From NCBI GenBank assembly GCA_027068435.1, contig JAMOTA010000037.1, positions 48,589-112,588 on the forward strand: a DNA stretch of 64,000 nt, written 5' to 3'. The position numbers and the translations under genes were made by a program. The stretch is from Sulfurovum sp. GTDB taxonomy: Bacteria > Campylobacterota > Campylobacteria > Campylobacterales > Sulfurovaceae. Of the stretch, positions 46,272 to 56,500 are shown piece by piece. Positions within the stretch are counted from its first letter, which is position 1. The number at the start of each line of letters is the position of its first letter. The notes under the pieces were generated by a model. It made no database searches. It saw only the letters and a list, made by a program, of their open reading frames with translations, and had not been told where the DNA came from.

Positions 46272-47073
46272 ATATGAAAATGCCAAAGCAGCTTTTATTG
46301 ATTCTGTAGATGTAGAGGACTATATTGAGTTAGATACATCTATTAAAGTCTATAAACAGTTAGAACATAGTATAGATAAACCATTAAAAATGATTTTGCT
46401 TTTTGGTAAACCAGGTACAGGAAAAAGTATACTTTTAAATCGTATTCAAAGTAAATTAAAACATCAAAAAGAGATTCATTATTTTGATATTCCTCCTGTT
46501 AATGAGAAGGAATTTTTTCATAAATTATTTAAAATTTTGACTAAGCAGGATTTACCACCTAATACAGTGGTAAACTTTTCTGCATTGGTTGACTTTTGTA
46601 AAAATTTAAAAGATAAACGTGAAATAATCATTTTACTAGATGAAGCGCAAATGTACAATAGTGAGATGATGGAAAAAATTAGACTCTTATCTGATAGTAG
46701 ATCAGTAAAGTTTGTTATCTCATTACATAAAACAGATAATGAAGATTTGATTGCAAAAGAGCATTTTAAATCACGTATTTGGGAAGTGATTGAGCTGAAA
46801 AATGTAACAAAAGAGGATCAATTTACTTATATTCATAAAAAACTATTAAAGAAAAATCTCTTTGAAGTTGCCAATAGTATTAAAGAAAAACATATGAAAT
46901 TAATTCATGCTTTTACTGATGGTAATTATAGAGAGTGTAATAAACTACTTTTTACAATATTTGAAATCTGTGAATATTATGATGAAAATGACCCAAGTAA
47001 TATTGATTATGATAATATACCTCAAAAGATTATAGAGATGGCAGCATTAAAATTAGGATATATACATGTATGA
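46261..47073 (+). CDS. ctsP: ExeA/GspA-like AAA ATPase (CtsP-like)
   Basis: A 270-residue ATPase, Walker A GKPGTGKSILLNRI and Walker B REIIILLDEAQMYN, followed by a sensor region and a helical lid. It resembles the ATPase part of ExeA/GspA, which helps assemble the secretin, but lacks the membrane and peptidoglycan-binding part. It overlaps the secretin end by 11 bases and the next gene by 8. C. jejuni CtsP, a nucleotide-binding transformation factor, occupies the same place. Confidence 0.82.
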   Translation: MKSRYENAKAAFIDSVDVEDYIELDTSIKVYKQLEHSIDKPLKMILLFGKPGTGKSILLNRIQSKLKHQKEIHYFDIPPVNEKEFFHKLFKILTKQDLPPNTVVNFSALVDFCKNLKDKREIIILLDEAQMYNSEMMEKIRLLSDSRSVKFVISLHKTDNEDLIAKEHFKSRIWEVIELKNVTKEDQFTYIHKKLLKKNLFEVANSIKEKHMKLIHAFTDGNYRECNKLLFTIFEICEYYDENDPSNIDYDNIPQKIIEMAALKLGYIHV

Positions 47074-47713
47074 TATAAAACCTTTAGAAGAGGAGTGGAG
47101 TAAATACAATAGTAAAAGAAAAAGACCTATGCGTATATTTTTTATTATATTGTTTTTTTTACTCGTATCTTTTTCTTTTTTAAAATATAATAATATTGAT
47201 ATATTTGCTATTATAAATAAAGTCGAATCAGAAAAATTAAAAGATTCTACTCCATCTCTAGTAGATATAAACCATACAAATCCTAAAGAAAAGAAGAAAC
47301 AGACGCTTATAGTTGTTTCAGAAGCAGGAGTTGTTGATAATACTTTAGGGACAGATGAAGATATAAATATTATTAAAAAACCTAGAGTGCATTTAAATAT
47401 TATTGAAAGTTCAAATGAAGAGGCTTTTGATGATGTTGCAAAGCGTTTTATGCAAACACACAATATTGATGATTCACTATTTTTAGCTAAAAGCTACTAT
47501 AATAAAAATGATTATAAAAAAGCAATTTATTGGGCGTTTGAGACAAATAAAATTAATGCTGAAATTGATGAAAGTTGGTTTATTTTAGTGACGTCTAAAG
47601 TAAAATTAGGTCATAAAAATGAAGCAATTGCTATATTAGAAAAATATATTAAAAGAAGTAATTCAACTGATGCAAGTAATTTATTGTATAAGATAAAGAA
47701 GGGTACTTTATAA
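47066..47713 (+). CDS. Bitopic TPR-like protein of the competence cluster
   Basis: A 215-residue protein with one membrane segment (IFFIILFFLLVSFSFLKY, residues 24-42), a linker, and a C-terminal TPR-like part (DSLFLAKSYYNKNDYKKAIYWAFETNKINAEIDESW). It resembles in position the uncharacterised gene between ctsP and ctsE in C. jejuni. The arrangement with a cytoplasmic ATPase upstream suggests it could link CtsP to the periplasm, replacing the missing membrane part of ExeA/GspB. This is inference. Confidence 0.7.
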   Translation: MYDIKPLEEEWSKYNSKRKRPMRIFFIILFFLLVSFSFLKYNNIDIFAIINKVESEKLKDSTPSLVDINHTNPKEKKKQTLIVVSEAGVVDNTLGTDEDINIIKKPRVHLNIIESSNEEAFDDVAKRFMQTHNIDDSLFLAKSYYNKNDYKKAIYWAFETNKINAEIDESWFILVTSKVKLGHKNEAIAILEKYIKRSNSTDASNLLYKIKKGTL

Positions 47714-47742
47714 TTATTGGTACAAAAGAATAGGAGCGATAC

Positions 47743-49485
47743 ATGGTAAAACTTATTGAAATGATGCTTGAGGAAAAGCTAATAACTAAGGATGCTATTT
47801 CAGCTTTAGTAAGAAGTAGACCTCCTAAAAAGATCTCTTTTGCAAACTTAGTTGCAGAAAAAATGATAGACTTACATTCTGTAGAGATATACCTTGCCAA
47901 AAAAATAAGACAAGGTGTTATTACCCTAAGACACTTAGAGAAAATTGAAGGAATTGATATTACTCCAATTCTTGAAGAAGTTGCTAAAGCCTTACATATG
48001 GAGTATGTTGATTTAGATGAAATCGAAATTGACATGAAACTTTTTTCACAAGTTCCTTATAAACAATTGATTAAATATAATATTATTCCAGTAGAAGAGA
48101 ATGATTTAAGTGTACTTATTGTTTTTGATGATCCTTTAGATATGAAGGCTCAAGATACAGTACAGAGACTTTTCCCTAGAAAACCTATAAAAATTGCTAT
48201 TGCAAGACCTAAGCAGATAAGTCAACATTTACAAAGACTTGAAATTAATGAAAGTATTAAAGGACTTGTAACGGATATACGTAGAGACTTAACTATTGAT
48301 GGTAGTGAAAATAGTAAGAATGATGATGAATCTCCAGCTGTCTTAAAACTTATTGAAATTATTATTAAATCTGCTATTTATGCAGGGGCTAGTGATATTC
48401 ACATTGAGGCTACAGAGAAAAGTTGTGTAATTCGTATTCGTGTAGATGGTATGTTAAGACAGAGTTTTATTTTTGATAAAGATATTTTTGGTCCCTTATC
48501 ATCACGTATGAAGTTACTGTCTAGTTTAGATATTGCAGAAAAAAGAAAACCACAAGATGGTAGATTTTCTACTGTTGTAGGGAAAAATCCATTTGACTTT
48601 AGGGTTTCAACACTACCTACTATATTTGGTGAATCTATTGTTCTTAGAATTCTCGATAAATCTAAAGCAATGATTAAACTTGTAGATGCAGGTATGAGTC
48701 AATTTTGTTTGGATAGATTTACAGAGGCTATTGCAGTACCTTATGGTATTGTTTTAGTTACTGGACCTACGGGTTCAGGTAAAACAACTACACTTTATGG
48801 AGCATTAAATGCAATTAAAGATGTTAAAGATAAAATCATTACTGTTGAAGATCCAGTTGAGTACCAAATGGGTGGATTACAACAAGTTCAAGTTAAAGCT
48901 AGTATAGGGTTAAGTTTTGCAGATGCACTGAAGTCTATACTAAGACAAGATCCAGATAAAATTATGATTGGGGAAATTAGAGATAAGGAGACATTGCGTA
49001 TTGCGATACAAGCAGCATTAACGGGTCACCTTGTTCTCTCTACTCTTCACACCAATGATGCTATTTCTGCTGTAACAAGAATTTTAGATATGGGAATTGA
49101 AGAGTACCTAGTAAGTGGTGCCTTAGTAGCGATTCAAGCACAAAGATTGGTACGTAAAATATGTGTTTATTGTAAGAAGAGTACACAACTCCCAGATAGC
49201 CTTTTGGTTGATGTACGAAAGTATCTTCCTGAGAATCCTACTTTCTTTGTGGGTGAAGGTTGTAAGGAGTGTGACCATTCAGGTTACTCTGGAAGAGAGA
49301 TGATATCAGAAGTTTTAACTATAACGGAAACTTTATCAAGAATGATTGCCAATAACGCCTCTAAAGAGGAGATGACAAAGCAAGCACTTGAAGAGGGTTT
49401 TATAAATATGTTTGAAGATGGTGTAAATAAATCCTTAGAGGGTAAAACAACAATTGATGAAATTTATAGGGTAGCTAGATTATAA
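47743..49485 (+). CDS. ctsE: GspE/PilB-type assembly ATPase (CtsE)
   Basis: A 580-residue hexameric ATPase that drives pseudopilus assembly. An N-terminal MshEN-like part (to about 150) precedes the core. Motifs: Walker A TGPTGSGKTTTLYGAL, Asp box EDPVEYQMGGLQQVQV, Walker B IMIGEIRD, and His box STLHTNDA. A tetra-Cys zinc site (CVYCKKS...CKECDHSG) near the C-terminus is as in GspE. It overlaps the GspF gene by one base. Confidence 0.97.
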   Translation: MVKLIEMMLEEKLITKDAISALVRSRPPKKISFANLVAEKMIDLHSVEIYLAKKIRQGVITLRHLEKIEGIDITPILEEVAKALHMEYVDLDEIEIDMKLFSQVPYKQLIKYNIIPVEENDLSVLIVFDDPLDMKAQDTVQRLFPRKPIKIAIARPKQISQHLQRLEINESIKGLVTDIRRDLTIDGSENSKNDDESPAVLKLIEIIIKSAIYAGASDIHIEATEKSCVIRIRVDGMLRQSFIFDKDIFGPLSSRMKLLSSLDIAEKRKPQDGRFSTVVGKNPFDFRVSTLPTIFGESIVLRILDKSKAMIKLVDAGMSQFCLDRFTEAIAVPYGIVLVTGPTGSGKTTTLYGALNAIKDVKDKIITVEDPVEYQMGGLQQVQVKASIGLSFADALKSILRQDPDKIMIGEIRDKETLRIAIQAALTGHLVLSTLHTNDAISAVTRILDMGIEEYLVSGALVAIQAQRLVRKICVYCKKSTQLPDSLLVDVRKYLPENPTFFVGEGCKECDHSGYSGREMISEVLTITETLSRMIANNASKEEMTKQALEEGFINMFEDGVNKSLEGKTTIDEIYRVARL

Positions 49486-50729
49486 TGAAGTATTTTAATG
49501 TAACCGTAATGGATAAAGGTAAAAAGAGATTAGAAGTTATTCAAGCTGATAATAAAATAGCTGCTATATCTTTAACAAAACAGAAATTTCCATCTTCTAT
49601 GGTAGTTAGAGCTGTAGAGACAGCTGCTCCATTAGAAGACACTTTAGATAATTTACTAAAGGGCATAAAGAAGTCATTTAAATCTAAAATACCTTTTGAA
49701 GATAAGATATCTACTATTAAACAAATTGCAGTTATGGTTGATGCTGGAATCTCTATTAGTGATACACTGCGTGATGTAGGTGAAAATACTGAAAATAAAG
49801 AGTTGAAAACTATTTATGCAAAAATAGATAGTGATATTAATGCTGGTAATAGTATGTCAGATGCAATGGAGCCCTACATAGATGAATTTGGGCAAGTTAC
49901 TTTAGCTATGACTAATTTAGGGGAGAGGACAGGTAACCTCTCTGAATCTTATCATAAACTTTCAGATATTTTAGAAAATATTAGAGATAATAATGCAAAG
50001 TTTAAGAAAGCAATTAGAGGTCCTCTGATTACATTAGGAGCTATGGGTATAGCTTTTACTGTTCTAATTATGGTTGTTGTTCCAAAATTTAAAGATATTT
50101 TTGCTAAATTTAAAACAGAATTACCTTTACCTACAAGAATACTTTTAGATTTAGAGTGGGCTTTTAGTAATTACGGTATCTTAATTGTAGGAGGACTATT
50201 TTTGGGAATTTCAACAATAAAATATTTTTATAAGAATAATAGGGATTTTAGATTAAAGATGGATACATTAATGCTTCATCCTAAGTTTTATCTTATTAAT
50301 AAAGCTATTTTTCTCTCAACAATGCATAAATATAATTTAGTTTTTGGTGAGCTAGTAAAAGCGGGTATTCCTGTTGCAGAAGCTTTAGATACAGCTATTG
50401 GTATGGTTGATAATTTGGCTATTAAAGAAAAACTACTTGGTGTAAATGCTAATATTGGTAGAGGTATGAACCTTGCAGAAGCTTTAGACATTACTGGACT
50501 TTATAAAAATATGCTTTTACAGATGATAAAAGCTGGTGAAGCAGGGGGGCAACTTGATGCTATGCTAGATAAGGTAACTAACTATTATCATATGGAATTT
50601 CAAGATTTGATTGATAACTTGTCATCTTATATTGAACCTATTATGATGTTCTTTATTGCTATATTGGTAACATTAATGGCACTTGGAATTTTCATGCCTA
50701 TGTGGGATTTAGGAAAAGCGGTAGGTTAA
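49485..50729 (+). CDS. ctsF: GspF/PilC-type inner-membrane platform protein (CtsF)
   Basis: A 414-residue polytopic protein with two T2SSF domains (IPFEDKISTIKQIAVMVDAGISISDTLRD and the second after LSTMHKYNLVFGELVKAGIPVAEALD) and three membrane segments. It is the platform on which GspE acts. It ends the eight-gene cluster. No pseudopilin or prepilin peptidase gene is present in the cluster. Confidence 0.96.
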   Translation: MKYFNVTVMDKGKKRLEVIQADNKIAAISLTKQKFPSSMVVRAVETAAPLEDTLDNLLKGIKKSFKSKIPFEDKISTIKQIAVMVDAGISISDTLRDVGENTENKELKTIYAKIDSDINAGNSMSDAMEPYIDEFGQVTLAMTNLGERTGNLSESYHKLSDILENIRDNNAKFKKAIRGPLITLGAMGIAFTVLIMVVVPKFKDIFAKFKTELPLPTRILLDLEWAFSNYGILIVGGLFLGISTIKYFYKNNRDFRLKMDTLMLHPKFYLINKAIFLSTMHKYNLVFGELVKAGIPVAEALDTAIGMVDNLAIKEKLLGVNANIGRGMNLAEALDITGLYKNMLLQMIKAGEAGGQLDAMLDKVTNYYHMEFQDLIDNLSSYIEPIMMFFIAILVTLMALGIFMPMWDLGKAVG

Positions 50730-50773
50730 AGAGTAGCTAACACTTCTCTTTGTATATAGTTTTAAGGATTACA

Positions 50774-51712
50774 ATGAAACATGCACTGTTACTTCTAAAT
50801 ATGGGTGGACCCAATAATATTGATGAAGTAGAACTCTTTTTACGTAATATGTTTGCAGATAAAAATATATTGACTATGAATGTGTATCTACGTAAATTTA
50901 TCGCTTATATTATTATCTCAAAGCGTTTGGAAGATGTAAAAAAGAATTATCAGCTTTTAGGTGGTAAGTCACCACTTCCTCTACTTACAGAAGAGCTTAT
51001 TGGTAAATTAAAAAGTTATCTGGATATGCCTATTTATCCTGCTATGCGTTATGTACCTCCATTTGCAGATGAAGCTCTTATAAAATGTAAAAAAGATGGG
51101 GTAGAGGAGCTTATACTTTTTCCTATGTATCCTCAATACTCAACAACTACCACACTCTCTTCTCTTGAAGATATAGAGCAAAGATGTAAAGCGTTAGGGT
51201 ATGCACCTAAGATTACACTTATAAATCCTTATTATGATGACTATGACTATATCGTGGCTAGTTGTGAAAAAATTATAGAGGCTATAGATGGTAAAGATAG
51301 CAAAGAGTATGATTTACTACTCTCTGCTCATGGGCTTCCTTTAAGTATTATAAAATCAGGTGACCCTTATCAAAACCAAGTTGAAGCCAACGTATCAGCT
51401 ATAAAAATATACCTACATGAACGTGATATAAAATTTCATGATATTAAGCTTGTCTATCAGTCTAAAGTAGGAAGTTCTGCTTGGCTTGACCCAAATCTTG
51501 TAGATGTACTACGTAACCCTACACATCGTAAAGTATTAATCTACCCTTTGGCATTTACCCTAGATAACTCTGAAACTCTCTTTGAATTAGATATAGAACA
51601 CAGAGAGATAGCAGATAAAATAAAATATGATGATTATATTGTTGCTTCCTGTATGAATAGTAGTGAAAAATTTGTCAATCTTATTGTAAATAAAGTAAAT
51701 AAAATAGTATGA
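50774..51712 (+). CDS. hemH: Ferrochelatase
   Basis: HemH, 312 residues, inserts Fe2+ into protoporphyrin IX. I choose the ATG at 50774 (MKHALLLLNMGGPNNIDEVE) after AAGGA, rather than an upstream TTG. Catalytic His is in LLLSAHGLPLSI, with YQSKVGSSAWLDPN and NSETLFELDIEHRE later. It lies 44 bases after the gspF gene and overlaps the YigZ gene by 4 bases. Confidence 0.95.
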   Translation: MKHALLLLNMGGPNNIDEVELFLRNMFADKNILTMNVYLRKFIAYIIISKRLEDVKKNYQLLGGKSPLPLLTEELIGKLKSYLDMPIYPAMRYVPPFADEALIKCKKDGVEELILFPMYPQYSTTTTLSSLEDIEQRCKALGYAPKITLINPYYDDYDYIVASCEKIIEAIDGKDSKEYDLLLSAHGLPLSIIKSGDPYQNQVEANVSAIKIYLHERDIKFHDIKLVYQSKVGSSAWLDPNLVDVLRNPTHRKVLIYPLAFTLDNSETLFELDIEHREIADKIKYDDYIVASCMNSSEKFVNLIVNKVNKIV

Positions 51713-52275
51713 GAACAGTAAGTAAATCTTTTCAATATACAACAGAAGTTAATCGTTCAAAATTTATTACACATCTTGTGACTATAGACGAGCATACTTC
51801 AGATAAGTATATTTCTTTGAAAAACAAATTAAAGATTGAACATCCCAAAGCTAATCATGTAGTTTATGCTGTAAGGTACCTTAATGAGTTTGACCAGATA
51901 GTTGAAAACAGTTCAGATGATGCTGAACCAAAAGGGTGTGCAGGTGTTCCTAGCTTAAATGTACTTCGTGGTGAAGAGTTGGTTAACTGTGCAGTGCTTA
52001 TAGTACGCTATTTTGGTGGTATTAAACTTGGTACAGGGGGTATGGCTAGGGCATATGCTTTATCTGTTAAAAATGTACTCAAAGAGGCTACACTTGAAAT
52101 GTATGAAAAAGAGTTAGATTACTCTTTTGAAACTTCTTATAGCAATGTAGATAAAATGCTATATAAACTTAGACAGTTAGAAATTAAAAATTATGAGCGT
52201 GATTTTGGCATAGGGTCAGTTCAATGGAAAATATGTGCTAGCAAAGAGAAGATAGAAAAATTTAAAAATATGTAA
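51709..52275 (+). CDS. YigZ/IMPACT family protein
   Basis: A 188-residue protein with the family signature: HPKANHVVYAVRYL, then NSSDDAEPKGCAGVP and LIVRYFGGIKLGTGGMARAY. The UPF0029 N-domain and a short C-domain are both present. Function is unknown; relatives bind nucleic acid or inhibit Gcn2. Its ATG overlaps the hemH stop (ATGA). Confidence 0.92.
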   Translation: MRTVSKSFQYTTEVNRSKFITHLVTIDEHTSDKYISLKNKLKIEHPKANHVVYAVRYLNEFDQIVENSSDDAEPKGCAGVPSLNVLRGEELVNCAVLIVRYFGGIKLGTGGMARAYALSVKNVLKEATLEMYEKELDYSFETSYSNVDKMLYKLRQLEIKNYERDFGIGSVQWKICASKEKIEKFKNM

Positions 52276-52295
52276 GGTGTATTGAGTAATACACC
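52276..52295 (+). terminator. Hairpin after the YigZ gene
   Basis: Stem GGTGTATT / AATACACC with loop GAGT, directly behind the YigZ stop. There is no T run, so the terminator role is tentative. Confidence 0.4.
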
Positions 52296-52302
52296 TCACA
52301 CA

Positions 52303-52672
<370 letters not shown>

Positions 52673-52685
52673 TTATTTCAGTTAA

Positions 52686-53858
52686 TTATATACTACGCTT
52701 AAATTCTGGATAAGCTTCAATACCACACTCTGTAGCATCTATACCCTCTAGTTGTTCATCATCTTCTGCACGAAGTACAAATATTTTATTGATAGAATAT
52801 ATCGTAATCCAAGAGAGAGGAAAAACAATAACTCCTACAACAATTATACCCTTTAATTGTGTCCATATACTTACATCTGCTACAAAAATACCAACGGCTA
52901 GTGTTCCCCAAATACCATTGACTAAGTGAACAGATAAAGCACCTACTGGATCATCCATTTTTAATTTATCAAATATAGGAACAAAAAGTACTACCAATGC
53001 TCCACCAATAGCACCAATAAGTATAGGTGTATATATATCATACTGGTCTGGTCCTGCTGTTACGGCGACAAGTCCACCTAATGCACCATTGAGTATCATA
53101 GTAATATCAAACTTTTTATAACGGAAGTATGTGAGTAACCACCCCACAATAGCACCTGAAAGTCCAGCTGTGTTTGTATTCATAATAGTTAGTGCCACTG
53201 CATCAGCATTCTCTTTTGAGGAGATAGCTCCTACAGAACCACCATTAAACCCAAACCAACCTATCCATAAAAGTAATGCACCAAGTGTTACTAATGGTAT
53301 GTTAGAAGCAGGAATAACACGTATTTTTTTGTTTTTAAATCTTCCATATCTGGGACCCATTATAAGAATCGCAGCTAACAATGCCCATCCACCTGTTGAG
53401 TGTATAACTGTTGAACCTGCAAGGTCAGAGAGTCCAGAGATATCTAATGCTGTACCAGATAAAAAGTTTGCTCCCCAAGTAAGGTTTACAATAGTAGGGT
53501 AGATAAATGCACCTACTACTACGGTAAATATAGCTAAAGGCAAGATACGAGAACGTTCACTCACCCCACCACTCATAATGTTAACCACTTTACTTACAAA
53601 TGCCATTTGAAACATAAAAAATGCATATTGACTTATACTATTTTGATGATCCCAACTTCCAAAAGCATACTCATACCCTATAAGCATAAATGACATAGAT
53701 GCTATAGCATATATCATTACATTTACAGTAAGGACTGCAGTTACATTTTTTGTACGTACAAGTCCTGCTTCTAGCATTGCAAAACCTGGTACCATAAAGA
53801 TGATGAGGGTCATAGCAAAGATAGCAAAGAATGTATCTATAACGTAATTCATTTCCAT
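52686..53858 (-). CDS. amtB: Ammonium transporter (second copy)
   Basis: A 390-residue Amt/MEP channel with about 11 membrane segments. Motifs GFAMLEAGLVRTKN, STGGWALLAAILIMGPRYGRF with a channel His-like region, and LLWIGWFGFNGGS are typical. It conducts ammonium as NH3/NH4+. It lacks a clear cleavable signal, unlike the other copy, and is quite diverged from it. Cotranscribed with the P-II gene downstream. The TGATTAA inverted repeat is about 115 bases upstream. Confidence 0.94.
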   Translation of the reverse strand: MEMNYVIDTFFAIFAMTLIIFMVPGFAMLEAGLVRTKNVTAVLTVNVMIYAIASMSFMLIGYEYAFGSWDHQNSISQYAFFMFQMAFVSKVVNIMSGGVSERSRILPLAIFTVVVGAFIYPTIVNLTWGANFLSGTALDISGLSDLAGSTVIHSTGGWALLAAILIMGPRYGRFKNKKIRVIPASNIPLVTLGALLLWIGWFGFNGGSVGAISSKENADAVALTIMNTNTAGLSGAIVGWLLTYFRYKKFDITMILNGALGGLVAVTAGPDQYDIYTPILIGAIGGALVVLFVPIFDKLKMDDPVGALSVHLVNGIWGTLAVGIFVADVSIWTQLKGIIVVGVIVFPLSWITIYSINKIFVLRAEDDEQLEGIDATECGIEAYPEFKRSI

Positions 53859-53972
53859 AATTTACTCCTAATAATTTAATATACTAAGTGTATCTATTAT
53901 AAGAGAGTATTGAAAGGGATTTTTGATGTAAATTTAAGCAGATATTATCTATGGTGTATGAAGTATGTAAAA

Positions 53973-53997
53973 AAGTTGATTAAAATTTAATCAACTT
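53973..53997 (-). promoter_or_regulatory. Inverted repeat AAGTTGATTAAA-x-TTTAATCAACTT (shared operator candidate, site 2)
   Basis: The core TGATTAA-AAT-TTAATCA (53977-53993) matches two other sites in this locus. It lies 115-139 bases upstream of the second amt gene and downstream of the first P-II gene. On the minus strand a run of Ts follows the stem, so it could also end glnK transcription. Both uses are compatible. Confidence 0.6.
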
Positions 53998-54033
53998 ACT
54001 TTTGCAGCAAGGAAAAACCTTGTGCAAATATGT

Positions 54034-54384
<351 letters not shown>

Positions 54385-54434
54385 TTATCGTTATTATTAC
54401 TTATGCGTAAGCAGATATGCTTACGCTATGGTGC

Positions 54435-55694
54435 TTATAGATTGAAACCTTTTTCACCATGTGTCTCTTCATCAAGACCTTTAAATTCAGTCTCTTCATC
54501 TACTCTTCCTCCACCTGTAAGGGCAGCAGATATAAAGTAAACAATGGCTGTCATGATAGCACTATAAACAACAGTTAAGCCTATTGCTTTTAGTTGAGAA
54601 AGAAGTTGAGCTCCCATATTGTAATCGTCAGCCATAAGGTATGGAGCGATAAATATAGCAGTAGCAATACTACCCCAAATACCTACAAGACCATGTATCC
54701 AAAATGCATCAAGAGAGTCATCTACATTGACTAACTTTTTAAGTTTAGCTACGGCTAAGAATCCTAAGATACCACCAACAAGACCGATGATTAAAGCACC
54801 ACCTATACCAGCAGAACCAGAAGCAGGAGTAATAGCAACTAGACCAGCAACTGCACCTGATGCACCACCAATAAGTGTTGCTTTTTTGTATACAATTTGT
54901 TCAGCAATTAACCAACCAATAACACCAAGAGCAGCAGCAACGTTTGTAATAAGGAATGCATTACCTGCAACACCATCAGCAGCTACTTCAGAACCTGCAT
55001 TAAATCCAAACCAACCAAACCATAGTAGTGTTGCACCAAGTACAGAAAGAACAGGAGAGAAAGGTTTCATAGCAGTTGTACCATACCCTTTTCTTTTACC
55101 AAGAAGCATTGCAACTACAAAACCAGCTACACCAGCATTGATGTGTACTACTGTACCACCAGCAAAGTCCATCTCACCAAAGTTAAGTGTTTCACCACCA
55201 CCCCATGCCCAGTGTGTTACAGGTGCATAAACAGCTAAAATCCAAAGTCCAACAAAGATAGTAAATGTTGAAAATTTCACTCTCTCAATCATAGAACCAG
55301 AAGCAATAGCAACTGCAATCGCTGCAAATGTACCTTGGAAAGCTACAAATAGTAGTTCAGGAATCGTTCCTGTAAGAGATTTATCAGTAATACCATCTAG
55401 CATGATTTTACCTGTACCAAAAAAGTCACCTGCACCAAATGCGATAGAGTATCCAGCGATTACCCATACCAATGTTCCAACTGCAAATGCAATAAGACTC
55501 ATTCCCATTGTATTAAGTACATTTTTAGATCTTGTCATACCACCATAAAATAGTGCTAAACCTGCAGGTGTCATAAGCATTACGAATGCTGTAGCTACAA
55601 GCATCCATGCCGTATCACCTGTATTGAGTGTGTCTTCCGCCATTACGGCTACTGGCAAGAGCATTGCCATGAGAGCTAAAAGTTTTAACTTCAT
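54435..55694 (-). CDS. amt: Ammonium transporter with signal peptide (first copy)
   Basis: A 419-residue Amt protein beginning with a cleavable signal (MKLKLLALMAMLLPVAVMA-ED). Motifs GLALFYGGMTRSKNVLNTMGMS, AGGTVVHINAGVAGFVVAML (with the first pore His), LLWFGWFGFNAGSE, and DDSLDAFWIHGLVGIWGS (second pore His) are standard. It exports nothing; it lets ammonium in. The TGATTAA inverted repeat is 63-91 bases upstream. Cotranscribed with glnK. Confidence 0.96.
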   Translation of the reverse strand: MKLKLLALMAMLLPVAVMAEDTLNTGDTAWMLVATAFVMLMTPAGLALFYGGMTRSKNVLNTMGMSLIAFAVGTLVWVIAGYSIAFGAGDFFGTGKIMLDGITDKSLTGTIPELLFVAFQGTFAAIAVAIASGSMIERVKFSTFTIFVGLWILAVYAPVTHWAWGGGETLNFGEMDFAGGTVVHINAGVAGFVVAMLLGKRKGYGTTAMKPFSPVLSVLGATLLWFGWFGFNAGSEVAADGVAGNAFLITNVAAALGVIGWLIAEQIVYKKATLIGGASGAVAGLVAITPASGSAGIGGALIIGLVGGILGFLAVAKLKKLVNVDDSLDAFWIHGLVGIWGSIATAIFIAPYLMADDYNMGAQLLSQLKAIGLTVVYSAIMTAIVYFISAALTGGGRVDEETEFKGLDEETHGEKGFNL

Positions 55695-55756
55695 TTATAT
55701 TCCTTTAAAATAGTTTATCAAAGGAATAGTAACATGTATTGGTATTTTTTATAGTA

Positions 55757-55785
55757 AATGATTGATTAATTTTTAATCAATCATT
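55757..55785 (-). promoter_or_regulatory. Inverted repeat AATGATTGATTAA-TTT-TTAATCAATCATT (shared operator candidate, site 1)
   Basis: Perfect 13-base arms around TTT. The core TGATTAA-N3-TTAATCA is shared with sites 53973-53997 and 57231-57247. It lies between the PAS protein stop and the first amt gene start, in the promoter region of amt-glnK. No T run follows it on the minus strand, so it is more like an operator than a terminator. Confidence 0.65.
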
Positions 55786-55798
55786 CGTTTATTTAATA

Positions 55799-56500
55799 TT
55801 ATTGTATAAGGGGTATCTCTAGCTTGATAGAATGCTCTTTAAGAATACAGCTAATGTGACCTTGACTAGCTAGTATCTCTATCTCATTGTCTGTATCGTG
55901 GTATCTACTATTTGCACTAACTAAAAGTTGAACAATAGACTCTTTTTTATTTGCTATGAGTATATGCTCACCGATAAGTAGTTTTAGAGTAATACTCGTA
56001 GAGTCTGAAGCCATAAATGTATCTAATATTTTACGTAAGAGTTTTGAAAAACTATTTTGGTCTATCTTAAAAGGTGGTAAGTCTTGGTCGGTAAGAAGCT
56101 TAAGAGGGTTGCTATTTTTTGTTTGAAAAAGGGCTATATTTGCTTCAAGAAGGATATTAATATCGGTAATCATCAGTTTATCTGTCTCAAGTGGCATAGG
56201 ATATTTTACACGTGGTGCATTGTAAAAACGTATAGAGATTTGATCTTCATTTTCATAACCTACTGTAAGAGCATAAAAATGAAACGCATCATAGCTTAAA
56301 GAGAGAGAGGTTGTTTTATATCCAAATGTCTGTGGGGCATAAGCTAAAGCTATGTCATAAAGCTCTTGTTTTGTGACATAACCAAATAAAATCTCTGCTA
56401 CGTTGTTAAGGTAGAGTATCTTACCCTCTGCACTAAAGAGTATAAATGGGCTGTTATCCCACTCAACAAAAGCTTCAAAGTTAATCGATGTTGTGTTCAT
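55799..56500 (-). CDS. PAS-domain protein, kinase-like without catalytic residues (NtrB-like)
   Basis: A 233-residue protein. Residues 10-100 form a PAS domain (FILFSAEGKILYLNNVAEILFGYV). The rest has a helical pair and an ATPase-like tail (QNSFSKLLRKILDTFMASDSTSITLKLLIGEHILIAN; GHISCILKEHSIKLEIPLIQ) in the place of HisKA and HATPase, but no phosphorylatable His or N/G boxes can be seen. It is probably a sensor that acts by binding. It overlaps the NtrC-like gene by 20 bases. Confidence 0.6.
   Translation of the reverse strand: MNTTSINFEAFVEWDNSPFILFSAEGKILYLNNVAEILFGYVTKQELYDIALAYAPQTFGYKTTSLSLSYDAFHFYALTVGYENEDQISIRFYNAPRVKYPMPLETDKLMITDINILLEANIALFQTKNSNPLKLLTDQDLPPFKIDQNSFSKLLRKILDTFMASDSTSITLKLLIGEHILIANKKESIVQLLVSANSRYHDTDNEIEILASQGHISCILKEHSIKLEIPLIQ

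Noticed and set aside
55695..55798. Sigma54 promoter upstream of amt-glnK
   Set aside because: No GG-N10-GC pair with sensible flanks was found in this segment.
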